A model generated the notes under the pieces. The model did not search any database, had not been told where the DNA came from, and worked only from the letters and a program-made list of their open reading frames with translations. From Pseudomonadota bacterium (lineage in GTDB: Bacteria > Pseudomonadota > Alphaproteobacteria > Acetobacterales > Acetobacteraceae), in contig JAJXSZ010000036.1 of assembly GCA_021784255.1 (NCBI GenBank), positions 516 through 15,452 on the forward strand: a stretch of DNA of 14,937 nucleotides. The letters run 5' to 3'. The translations under genes and the position numbers were made by a program. Below are positions 1 to 7,644 of this stretch, in pieces. Positions within the stretch are counted from its first letter, which is position 1. The number at the start of each line of letters is the position of its first letter.

Positions 1-716
1 ATTCCTTGTCGGCTGGTGTTGATCAGCATCGCCTCCGGGCGCATGCGCGCGAGCAGCGCCGCCGTCACGATGCCGCGCGTCGCCGGCAGCAGGCGCATGT
101 GCAGCGTCACGATGTCGGCGCTGGCATAGAACGCCTCGGCACTCGCCGCGACCGCGTGCCCGTCCGCCGCGGCGCGGGCGCGGGATTCCTCGCGCGCCCA
201 GACCAGCACCGGCAGGCCGAAGGCGCGGCCGACCCTGGCCACCTCGGCGCCGATCCGGCCGTAGCCGTGGATCCCGAGCGTTTTGCCGCGCAGCGTGTGG
301 CCCATGCCCCATTGCCAGTGCCCGGCGCGGGCGGAGGCGATCTGCTCGGGCAGGCGGCGCGCGGCGGCGAGGATCAGCGCCCAGGTCAGCTCGACCGTCG
401 GGTGCGACGGGCCGCCGGTCTGCAGGTTGGAGGAGACGACGATGCCGGCGCGGGTGCAGGCCGGCACGTCGATATGCGGGTAGGCGCCGCGCTGGCTGAT
501 CAGCCGCAGCTTGCCCAGCCGCTCGACCAGCGCCGCCTCGATGCGCGTGCGCTCGCGGATCAGCACCAGCGCCTCGGTGTCGCGCAGCCGCTCGGCGAGG
601 CGGTCGGTGTCCTGCACGTGGTCGTTCCAGACCGTGACCGCGTGCCCGGCGAGCTTTGCATAGCAGGGCAGGGTGCGCAGCACGTCGAACACGTCGTCGA
701 GGATCGTGACTTTCAT
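1..716 (-). CDS. D-isomer-specific 2-hydroxyacid dehydrogenase, C-terminus beyond window
   Basis: NAD-dependent oxidoreductase of the D-2-hydroxyacid dehydrogenase family, which interconverts 2-keto acids and D-2-hydroxy acids in the cytosol. Translation from ATG at 716 begins MKVTILDDVFDVLRTLPCY and runs open to the window edge, giving 238 residues of an expected 310-330. Seen: RGAYPHIDVPA in the substrate domain, the Rossmann motif HGYGRIG (glycines 151, 153, 156), and INTSRQG, whose Arg236 matches the catalytic arginine of phosphoglycerate dehydrogenase. The family's catalytic Glu and His would lie beyond the window. The usual small residue after that Arg (SRG or SRA) is Gln here. The gene is divergent from trxA across 138 bases. 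The start has only a weak GGCGG-like upstream sequence. The substrate cannot be told; serA-like, glyoxylate/hydroxypyruvate and lactate members all share these motifs. Confidence 0.88.
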   Translation of the reverse strand, partial: MKVTILDDVFDVLRTLPCYAKLAGHAVTVWNDHVQDTDRLAERLRDTEALVLIRERTRIEAALVERLGKLRLISQRGAYPHIDVPACTRAGIVVSSNLQTGGPSHPTVELTWALILAAARRLPEQIASARAGHWQWGMGHTLRGKTLGIHGYGRIGAEVARVGRAFGLPVLVWAREESRARAAADGHAVAASAEAFYASADIVTLHMRLLPATRGIVTAALLARMRPEAMLINTSRQG

Positions 717-854
717 ATCCGCCGCCTTCGCCTGGGCTTGCCCGCAGCATGGCGGCGGGGCCGGCGCCTGTCCATCGCGCGCCCGCCCCACGGCCGGGCT
801 TGATCGCGGCTGGACGCCGCGCCACCTTCACGCCCTGCGACTCGGGGAACACAG
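717..854. other. Divergent intergenic region, dehydrogenase / trxA
   Basis: These 138 bases separate two divergently read genes, so promoters for both should lie here. On the plus strand CTTGAT (about 809-814) resembles a -35 box, but nothing resembling a -10 box follows at 16-18 bases. The Shine-Dalgarno sequence GGGGA (844-848) for trxA is the only clear signal. Confidence 0.4.
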
Positions 855-1181
855 ATGAGCGAGCACACCAAAAACGTCACCGACGACAGCTTCAGCGCCG
901 ACGTCCTCAAGGCGCCGGGGCCGGTGCTGGTGGACTTCTGGGCCGAATGGTGCGGCCCGTGCCGCGCGATCGCGCCGGCGATCGACGAGATTTCCGCCGA
1001 ATACGCCGGCAAGCTGACGGTGGCGAAGGTGAACATCGACGAGAACCCGATGACGCCGACGCAGTACAATGTCCGCGGCATCCCGACGCTGATGCTGTTC
1101 AAGGGCGGCAAGCCGGTGGCGACCCAGGTGGGCGCGGCACCGAAGAGCGCGCTGCGCCAATGGGTCGCCAACGCCCTGTGA
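855..1181 (+). CDS. trxA: Thioredoxin TrxA
   Basis: Small cytosolic dithiol-disulfide oxidoreductase that reduces protein disulfides (ribonucleotide reductase, peroxiredoxins and others) and is itself reduced by NADPH-thioredoxin reductase. The 108-residue product is the usual length for a one-domain thioredoxin. Seen: active site W32-C33-G34-P35-C36, buried Asp27 in VLVDFWAEW, and the cis-proline loop RGIPT with Pro77. There is no signal peptide, so it is cytosolic. ATG 855 follows GGGGA at a suitable distance. The next gene starts 13 bases after the stop, so the two are probably co-transcribed. A trxA close to folC and accD is familiar in Rhodospirillales. Confidence 0.97.
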   Translation: MSEHTKNVTDDSFSADVLKAPGPVLVDFWAEWCGPCRAIAPAIDEISAEYAGKLTVAKVNIDENPMTPTQYNVRGIPTLMLFKGGKPVATQVGAAPKSALRQWVANAL

Positions 1182-1194
1182 CGAGCGGGGCGTG

Positions 1195-2112
1195 ATGCGC
1201 GCCGCCGCCCCGGCCTTTCTTTCCGCCGCCCGGCTCGATGCGCTGGGCCTCGCCACCGGCGAGGTGGTGGAGGCGATCGAGCAGGCGATCCGCGCGCAGG
1301 CGGCGGGCACGCTGAAGACCGCCCCCAAGGCCTATCTCCAGCCCGGCGACGGCCGGCTCGCCCTGGCGATGCTGGCGCTGGACGCCGAGGTGATGGTGGT
1401 CAAGGCGGTGATGGCCAATGCCGCCAACAAGGCGCGCGGCCTGCCCTCGGTGCTCGGCAGCGTGCTGGTGCTGGACGGGCAGAGCGGCGAGCCCCTGGCG
1501 GTGCTGGACGGCCCCTGGGTGACGGCGGTGCGCACGGCGGGGCTCTCCGCGGTCGCGGCGAAGCGGCTGGCGCGGGCGGATGCGTCCAGCCTCGGGCTGA
1601 TCGGCTGCGGCGTGCAGGCGCATTCCCACCTCGCGGCCTTCGCGGCGATGTTCCCGCTGCGCCGCGTGCTGGTCGCCGGGCGCGGGGCGGCGAACCGCGA
1701 CGCGGTGATGGCGGCGGTGCGTGCGCGCGGGCTCGAGGCCGTGGCGGCCGATGCCGCGGACGCGCTCGCGGCGGACATCGTCGTGAGCTCGGTCGATCTC
1801 GGCGTGACGCCGTTCCTCGATGCGCGCCGGCTGCGTCCGGGTGCCTTCGCCAGCATGGTGGATCTCGCGGTGCCGTGGCTCGAAGCCGGGCTCGCGGGGT
1901 TCGACCGCATCGCCGTCGACGATCTCGCGCAGGAGCGGACGGTGGACCGGCCGATGGTCCCGCTCGGGCGCGTCAGCGGCGACCTCGCCGGCCTCGTGAC
2001 CGGCGCGATGCCGGCGCGGCTGGATGCCTCGGAGCGGACCGGCTTCGCCTTCCGCGGCATCGCGCTCGGCGATATCGCGCTGGCGGGCCTGGTGTGGCGG
2101 CGCCTGCGCTGA
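1195..2112 (+). CDS. Ornithine cyclodeaminase / mu-crystallin family protein
   Basis: NAD(P)-dependent member of the ornithine cyclodeaminase/mu-crystallin family, which also contains alanine dehydrogenases, ketimine reductases and opine-type enzymes. The 305-residue length is typical. Seen: LDGPWVTAVRTAGLSA with Arg113, the nucleotide-binding turn GCGVQA (137-142), Lys70 in MVVKAV, and Asp223 in MVDLA. These match catalytic or binding residues of Pseudomonas ornithine cyclodeaminase (Lys69, Arg112, Asp228); position 45 is Lys where that enzyme has Arg45. ATG 1195 is preferred over GTG 1192 because GAGCGGGG (1183-1190) would be too close to the GTG. The trxA stop is 13 bases upstream. Family assignment is firm; the actual substrate is unknown, and conversion of ornithine to proline is only one possibility. 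Confidence 0.88.
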   Translation: MRAAAPAFLSAARLDALGLATGEVVEAIEQAIRAQAAGTLKTAPKAYLQPGDGRLALAMLALDAEVMVVKAVMANAANKARGLPSVLGSVLVLDGQSGEPLAVLDGPWVTAVRTAGLSAVAAKRLARADASSLGLIGCGVQAHSHLAAFAAMFPLRRVLVAGRGAANRDAVMAAVRARGLEAVAADAADALAADIVVSSVDLGVTPFLDARRLRPGAFASMVDLAVPWLEAGLAGFDRIAVDDLAQERTVDRPMVPLGRVSGDLAGLVTGAMPARLDASERTGFAFRGIALGDIALAGLVWRRLR

Positions 2113-2132
2113 GACCCGTCCGCCCCCAGCCC

Positions 2133-2149
2133 CGGAGGGACAACCTCCG
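2133..2149. terminator. Hairpin between convergent genes
   Basis: CGGAGG (2133-2138), a five-base loop, and CCTCCG (2144-2149) form a perfect six-base-pair stem in the 49-base gap between two converging genes. It would fold in RNA from either strand. No run of T follows on either strand, so it may be a weak bidirectional terminator or a 3'-end-protecting structure. Confidence 0.4.
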
Positions 2150-2161
2150 TCGCAACGACAT

Positions 2162-3439
2162 CTAGGTCGGCAGCGTCCCGTCCGCCTTGAGCACTTCGCC
2201 GGCGAGATAGAGGCTGCCGCAGATCAGCACGCGGGCGGGCTGCTCGCGGGGCAGCGCGGCCAGCGCCGCGGCGACGGTCGGGCCGGGCAGGGCCACTCCG
2301 CCGGACGCGGCGACGATGTCCCCGACCGCCATCGCCAGGTGCTGCCCCGGTTCCGCGACCGCCCAGAGCGTCGCGGCGTGCGCCAGGATCGGCGCCAGGA
2401 AGCCGGCGCTGTCCTTCGACTTCTTCATGCCGACCACGACATGCGTGGGCCGGTCGGTCCAGGTCGCGAGAAACGCCCCGATCGCCGCCCCGCCGCCCTG
2501 GTTGTGCCCGCCATCGAGCCACAGCTCCCAGCCGGCGGGCAGGGATTGCGCGAGCGCGCCGTGCAGGCGCTGCAGGCGCGCGGGCCAGGTGGCGCGGGCG
2601 ATGCCGGCGGCGATCGCGGCCTCGCCGATGCCCAGCCGCGCGGCGCGGATCGCGGCCACCGCGATGCCGGCGTTGTCGTGCTGGTGCGCGCCGGCGAGCG
2701 AGGGGAAGGGCAGCGCGAGATCGGTCGCCGCATCGTGCCAGGCGAGGCCGCCCGGCGTTGCCGCGATGCTCCACTCGTGGTCCCGGCGCAGCAGCGGCGC
2801 CGCCATGGCCGCGGCCTGCGCCTCGATCACCGCCATCGCCTCGGCCGGCTGGCACCCGGTCGCCACCGGCACGCCGGGCTTGATGATCCCCGCCTTCTCG
2901 CCGGCGATCTTGCCCAGCGTGTCGCCGAGGAACTCGCGGTGGTCCATGGAGATCGAGGTGATGGCGCAGGCCGCCGGGTGCTCGACGACGTTGGTCGCGT
3001 CCCAGCGCCCGCCGAGCCCCACCTCGAGCACGCAGAGATCCGCCGGGGTCTGCGCGAACAGCAGGAAGGCCGCGGCCTGGATCGTCTCGAACACCGACAG
3101 CGGCGCGTCGGCATTGACCCGCTCGACGGTGCCCACCGCCGCCTCGAGCAGGGAATCGGAAACCAGCGTGCCGGCCAGCCGGATGCGTTCGTTGAACCGC
3201 ACCAGGTGCGGCGAGATGAAGACGTGCACGCGCAGGCCCGCCGCCTCGCCGATCGCGCGCATGAAGGCGCAGGTGCTGCCCTTGCCGTTGGTGCCGGCGA
3301 CGTGCAGCACCGGCGGCAGGCGGCGCTGCGGGTCGCCGAGGGCGGCGAGGATGCGCTGGATCCGCCCGAGCGAGAGGTCGATGAGGTTCGGGTGGCGCGC
3401 CTGCAGCCGCGCGATCAGCCCGTCGGTGCGGTCCGACAT
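2162..3439 (-). CDS. folC: Bifunctional dihydrofolate synthase / folylpolyglutamate synthase FolC
   Basis: ATP-dependent ligase that adds L-glutamate to dihydropteroate and then extends the gamma-glutamyl tail of reduced folates. The 425-residue product has the Mur-ligase-like fold signatures: P-loop GTNGKGST (49-56), SPHLVRFNERI (about 76-86), LEVGLGGRWDATNV, SMDH followed by GEKAGIIK, and the C-terminal DGGHN (usually DGAHN or DGGHN). ATG 3439 gives MSDRTDGLIARL, the natural N-terminus. The frame stays open much further upstream, but that stretch is the shadow of accD. The start lies five bases after the accD stop, so translation is probably coupled. It is the last gene of the trpB-trpA-accD-folC unit and ends facing the ornithine cyclodeaminase family gene. 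The accD-folC pairing is common in proteobacteria. Confidence 0.96.
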   Translation of the reverse strand: MSDRTDGLIARLQARHPNLIDLSLGRIQRILAALGDPQRRLPPVLHVAGTNGKGSTCAFMRAIGEAAGLRVHVFISPHLVRFNERIRLAGTLVSDSLLEAAVGTVERVNADAPLSVFETIQAAAFLLFAQTPADLCVLEVGLGGRWDATNVVEHPAACAITSISMDHREFLGDTLGKIAGEKAGIIKPGVPVATGCQPAEAMAVIEAQAAAMAAPLLRRDHEWSIAATPGGLAWHDAATDLALPFPSLAGAHQHDNAGIAVAAIRAARLGIGEAAIAAGIARATWPARLQRLHGALAQSLPAGWELWLDGGHNQGGGAAIGAFLATWTDRPTHVVVGMKKSKDSAGFLAPILAHAATLWAVAEPGQHLAMAVGDIVAASGGVALPGPTVAAALAALPREQPARVLICGSLYLAGEVLKADGTLPT

Positions 3440-3444
3440 CGCGC

Positions 3445-4308
3445 CTAGGCGGCTTCCTGTGTGGCGACGCCGAGCAGGCCGATGATGCGCGCGAGGGTGG
3501 CCGGCAGTTCGCTGCGCTTGACCACCATGTCGAGGATGCCGTGCGCCAGCAGGTATTCCGAGCGCTGGAAGCCTTCCGGCAGTTTCTCGCGCACCGTCTG
3601 CTCGATCACCCGCGCGCCGGCGAAGCCGATCTCCGCGCCGGGTTCGGCGATCTGCACGTCGCCCAGCATGGTGAAGCTGGCGGTGACGCCGCCGGTCGTG
3701 GGGTCGGTCAGCACGGGGATGAACGCCAGGCCCGCCTCGCGCACCATCTGCACCGCGGCGACGGTGCGCGGCATCTGCATCAGGCTGATCGCGCCCTCCT
3801 GCATGCGCGCGCCGCCGGAGGCGGTGAAGACGATCAGCGGCGCCTGCTGCAGCACGGCCAGCCGCGCCGCGGCGACGATCCCCTCGCCCACCGCCGCCCC
3901 CATGGAGCCGCCGATGAACTCGAACGCCATCGCCGCGACCACCGCCTGGTGCCCGCCGATGGTGCCGTGCGCCACCACCAGCGCGTCCTCGAGCCCGGTC
4001 TTCTCGCGCGCCTCGCGCAGCCGGTCGGTGTAGCGCTTGGTGTCGCGGAAGCGCAGCGGATCGAGCGCGACCTTGGGCAGCTCGACGCGGGTGAAGCTGC
4101 CGGGATCGAACGTCCATTCCAGGCGCTGCGGCGCCGGCACGCGCAGATGGTGGCCGCAATGGTGGCAGACGCGGCGGTGGCGCTCGAGCTCGGTCGCGAA
4201 CAGCATCTGCTGGCAGGCGGGACACTGCGTCCAGAGATTGTCCGGTACCTCGCGCCGCCCGAGCAGGGTGCGGATCTTCGGGCGGACATATTCGGTGAGC
4301 CAGCTCAT
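3445..4308 (-). CDS. accD: Acetyl-CoA carboxylase carboxyltransferase subunit beta AccD
   Basis: Beta subunit of the AccA2-AccD2 carboxyltransferase, which moves the carboxyl group from biotin on AccB to acetyl-CoA to make malonyl-CoA for fatty-acid synthesis. The product is 287 residues (E. coli 304). The N-terminal zinc ribbon is complete: Cys29-x2-Cys32 and Cys48-x2-Cys51. The crotonase-like carboxyltransferase core follows, with FTASGGARMQEG and PTTGGVTASF. ATG 4308 gives MSWLTEYVRPKI, the family's usual start. The frame extends 14 codons upstream into trpA without a better start. AGGA overlaps the trpA stop and serves as Shine-Dalgarno; the gap to trpA is 10 bases. Position inside a trp-folC operon is typical of alphaproteobacteria. 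Confidence 0.97.
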   Translation of the reverse strand: MSWLTEYVRPKIRTLLGRREVPDNLWTQCPACQQMLFATELERHRRVCHHCGHHLRVPAPQRLEWTFDPGSFTRVELPKVALDPLRFRDTKRYTDRLREAREKTGLEDALVVAHGTIGGHQAVVAAMAFEFIGGSMGAAVGEGIVAAARLAVLQQAPLIVFTASGGARMQEGAISLMQMPRTVAAVQMVREAGLAFIPVLTDPTTGGVTASFTMLGDVQIAEPGAEIGFAGARVIEQTVREKLPEGFQRSEYLLAHGILDMVVKRSELPATLARIIGLLGVATQEAA

Positions 4309-4318
4309 CGCTTCGTCC

Positions 4319-5149
4319 TCAGGCTGTCGCGCGCGCCACGCGCACCGCATCGGCGAGCGCCTTCACGCCGGCGAGCACCGAGGGCACCGTCGCGGCGGTG
4401 GCGTGTCCGTCGGCGTCGAGCGTTGCGGCCATGCCGTCGATCAGCGCCGAGGCGACGACGGCGGCATCCGCGACGCGCACCGCCTCGGCCGCCTGCGCGG
4501 GCGTGCGCACGCCGAAGCCGATCGCCACCGGCAGGCGCGTCGCCTGGCGGATGCGCGGCAGTGCCGCCGCCAGCTCGTCGCCGCTGGCGCTGCGCGTGCC
4601 GGTGATGCCGGTGATGGCGACGTAGTAGACGAACCCCGAGCTGCCCTCGAGCACGAGCGGCATGCGCGCGTCGTCGGTGGTCGGGGCGACCAGGCGGATG
4701 ATGTCGAGCCCGGCCCGGGCGGCGAGCGGGGCAAGCAGGTCGCTTTCCTCCGCCGGCAGGTCGACGACGATGAGCCCGTCGACGCCGGCGGCCGCGGCAT
4801 CGTCGCAGAACCGGTCGGTGCCGTAGGAAAGGATCGGGTTGAGGTAGCCCATCAGCACGACCGGCGTCGTGCTGTCGCGGGTGCGGAACGTGCGCACCAT
4901 GGCGAGCGTGTGGCGCAGCGTCGCCCCGGCCTTGAGCGCGCGCTTGCCGGCGGCCTGGATGATCGGCCCGTCCGCCATCGGGTCGCTGAACGGCACGCCG
5001 ATCTCGATCAGGTCCGCGCCCGCCGCGGGCATGCCGGCGAGCATGGCGGCGGAGGTCTCGCGGTCCGGGTCCCAGGCTTCGAGGAAGGTGATCAGCGCGC
5101 CGCGGCCCTCGCGCGCGAGTTCGGCGAAGCGGGTGGCGATGCGGTTCAC
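4319..5149 (-). CDS. trpA: Tryptophan synthase alpha subunit TrpA
   Basis: Cleaves indole-3-glycerol phosphate to indole and glyceraldehyde 3-phosphate; the indole passes through a tunnel to TrpB. The 276-residue TIM barrel carries IEIGVPFSDPMADGP with catalytic Glu49 and Asp60, numbered exactly as in the enterobacterial enzyme, plus MGYLNPI, VVDLPAEE and AITGITG. The start is GTG 5149, 14 bases after the trpB stop, with a strong purine run (AAGGGGGGG) overlapping that stop, which points to coupled translation. The normally well-kept AGDPD near residue 25 reads EAWDPD here; the surrounding sequence is otherwise ordinary, so this is probably a lineage variant. The next gene, accD, begins 10 bases after the stop. 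Confidence 0.97.
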   Translation of the reverse strand: MNRIATRFAELAREGRGALITFLEAWDPDRETSAAMLAGMPAAGADLIEIGVPFSDPMADGPIIQAAGKRALKAGATLRHTLAMVRTFRTRDSTTPVVLMGYLNPILSYGTDRFCDDAAAAGVDGLIVVDLPAEESDLLAPLAARAGLDIIRLVAPTTDDARMPLVLEGSSGFVYYVAITGITGTRSASGDELAAALPRIRQATRLPVAIGFGVRTPAQAAEAVRVADAAVVASALIDGMAATLDADGHATAATVPSVLAGVKALADAVRVARATA

Positions 5150-5163
5150 GGCGCGCCCCCCCT

Positions 5164-6396
<1,233 letters not shown>

Positions 6397-6422
6397 CGCG
6401 TCCTCTTAGCAAGGCAGCGGGC

Positions 6423-6442
6423 GCGGGTCACGCCGTGCCCGC
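6423..6442 (-). terminator. Hairpin between the EamA gene and trpB
   Basis: GCGGG plus CAC (6423-6431, with one bulged base at 6428) pairs with GTG plus CCCGC (6435-6442) around a three-base loop, giving eight base pairs in the 84-base gap upstream of trpB. No T run follows on the minus strand. It could slow or end transcription from the transporter gene, or be a processing site. A second, weaker GC hairpin (TGCCG/CGGCA) lies at about 6447-6465. Confidence 0.3.
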
Positions 6443-6480
6443 CGGGTGCTGCCGGGCCGGCACGCGGGGGCGCCGGGCGG

Positions 6481-7455
6481 TCAGTCGGCGGCGGCGTCGG
6501 CCGCCGTGGCGGGGACGCGCTCCGGGCGCAGCGCCAGGGCCGCGCCGGACAGCATCGTCACCATGCCCAGCGCCTCGAAGACGCCGATCCGCTCGCCGAG
6601 CAGCAGCACGCCCGCGATCACGGCGATCACCGGCGAGACGAAGGCGTAGGTGCCGGCCTTCGCCGCTCCCCAGTCGCGCACCAGGAGGTAATACATCATC
6701 GTCGCGCCGATGGCGCCGGGGAAGACCAGGTAGAGCCAGCCGAGCCAGGCCTCCCACCCCCAGTCGAAGTTGAGCGCGTGCAACGCCCCGGGCTCGAACA
6801 GGAGCGAGCCGGTGACCAGTGCCAGGCCGCCCATCAGGTTGGTGACGGCGGCCAGTTCCACCGGCGGGAAGCGGCGCATCATCGGCCGGATCAGCAGCGA
6901 GCCCCAGCAATAGGCGAGCGTCGAGACGACGATGCCGCCGGCGCCGATCAGCTCCGCGGCCGAGAGCGAGCCCTGGGCCGCCTGCGGGCCGAACAGCAGC
7001 AGCACGCCGGCGATGCCGATGCCGATCGCGACCAGGCGCATGCGGGTGATCCGCTCCTGGCCCATGCCCCAGCCGAGGCTGAGCAGCGCCAGCGGCGTCA
7101 GCGCCGCGCTGATCACCGCGGCGATGCCGGAGGAGACGAAGCGCAGCGCGTAGAGCTGCACCACCTGGTTGACGACGATGAGCAGCAGGGTGACCGGCGC
7201 CAGGATCACCATGTCGCGCGCGGTGATGCGGCGGCGATGGCCGCGCGCCGCCTCGAGCCCCAGCAGCACCAGCCCCGCGCAGCTCCAGCGCAGGCCCGCC
7301 ATCATCGCCGGGGGGATGGCGGCGATGCAGACTTTCATCCCGAGCCAGGTGCAGCCCCAGATCAGGCAGACATACCCGAACTGGAGGTGCTGGCGGGTCA
7401 GACTGAAGCGAGCGCGGCCCGCGGCGGCTGAGGGAGGCGCTGAGGTGATTTCCAT
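6481..7455 (-). CDS. EamA-family (DMT superfamily) inner-membrane transporter
   Basis: Ten-helix transporter of the drug/metabolite transporter superfamily with two EamA repeats (about residues 25-155 and 169-309). Helices lie near 25-43, 49-69, 84-101, 105-128, 138-156, 166-186, 198-220, 236-258, 265-286 and 290-309. Seen: IWGCTWLGMK at the first helix, ALTPLALLSL in repeat one, and SPVIAVIAGVLLLGERI in repeat two, all typical. Some EamA proteins export amino acids (RhtA; YddG for aromatic ones), which would suit the place just upstream of trpB, but the substrate cannot be read from sequence. ATG 7455 gives 324 residues; an upstream in-frame extension adds only non-membrane sequence. Weak promoter-like boxes, GATGAC (7510-7505) and CTAGTC (7487-7482), are 17 bases apart. 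Confidence 0.9.
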   Translation of the reverse strand: MEITSAPPSAAAGRARFSLTRQHLQFGYVCLIWGCTWLGMKVCIAAIPPAMMAGLRWSCAGLVLLGLEAARGHRRRITARDMVILAPVTLLLIVVNQVVQLYALRFVSSGIAAVISAALTPLALLSLGWGMGQERITRMRLVAIGIGIAGVLLLFGPQAAQGSLSAAELIGAGGIVVSTLAYCWGSLLIRPMMRRFPPVELAAVTNLMGGLALVTGSLLFEPGALHALNFDWGWEAWLGWLYLVFPGAIGATMMYYLLVRDWGAAKAGTYAFVSPVIAVIAGVLLLGERIGVFEALGMVTMLSGAALALRPERVPATAADAAAD

Positions 7456-7538
7456 AGGGCTCGCGGTGTCCGCTGCGGCGAGACTAGGCGGCGCGCCGTG
7501 CGGCGTCATCCGCCAACTCCGCGCAGCCGGCATGCACG

Positions 7539-7600
7539 CCGGCGGCCGGCGGGCGGCGGAGCGACATGCCCGCCGCGAGCCTCAAGCCGCCGGCCGCCGG
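7539..7600. repeat. 14-bp perfect inverted repeat upstream of the EamA gene
   Basis: CCGGCGGCCGGCGG at 7539-7552 is exactly complementary to 7587-7600, separated by 34 bases, in the 189-base gap between the unknown-protein gene and the EamA gene. Next to it are ATCCGA/TCGGAT (7607-7612 and 7618-7623, five-base loop) and GCCGGC/GCCGGC arms flanking ATGCAC (7526-7543). In RNA read leftward these would fold soon after the stop at 7645. They may be a Rho-type or structure-based 3' end, or an operator for the EamA gene; no T run is present. Confidence 0.4.
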
Positions 7601-7644
7601 AGCGATATCCGACCGGATCGGATCATCGGGCCGGATTTCTGGCT

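Noticed and set aside
6..803. 265-codon open frame on the plus strand
   Set aside because: It is antisense to the hydroxyacid dehydrogenase, whose motifs read clearly on the other strand. The translation is Arg/Ala/Gly/His-rich, as expected for a shadow frame in GC-rich DNA.
2162..4225. Apparent fusion of an extra 260-residue N-terminal domain to FolC
   Set aside because: The extra part is the accD region read in the wrong frame. FolC has its own normal ATG at 3439, directly after the accD stop.
4319..5149. TrpA as a degenerate gene because AGDPD reads EAWDPD
   Set aside because: Catalytic Glu49 and Asp60 and all other blocks are intact, with no stop or frameshift. More likely a tolerated variant.
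6397..6480. Trp attenuator or leader peptide before trpB
   Set aside because: Hairpins are present, but there is no small open frame with Trp codons and no T run, so classical attenuation is not supported.
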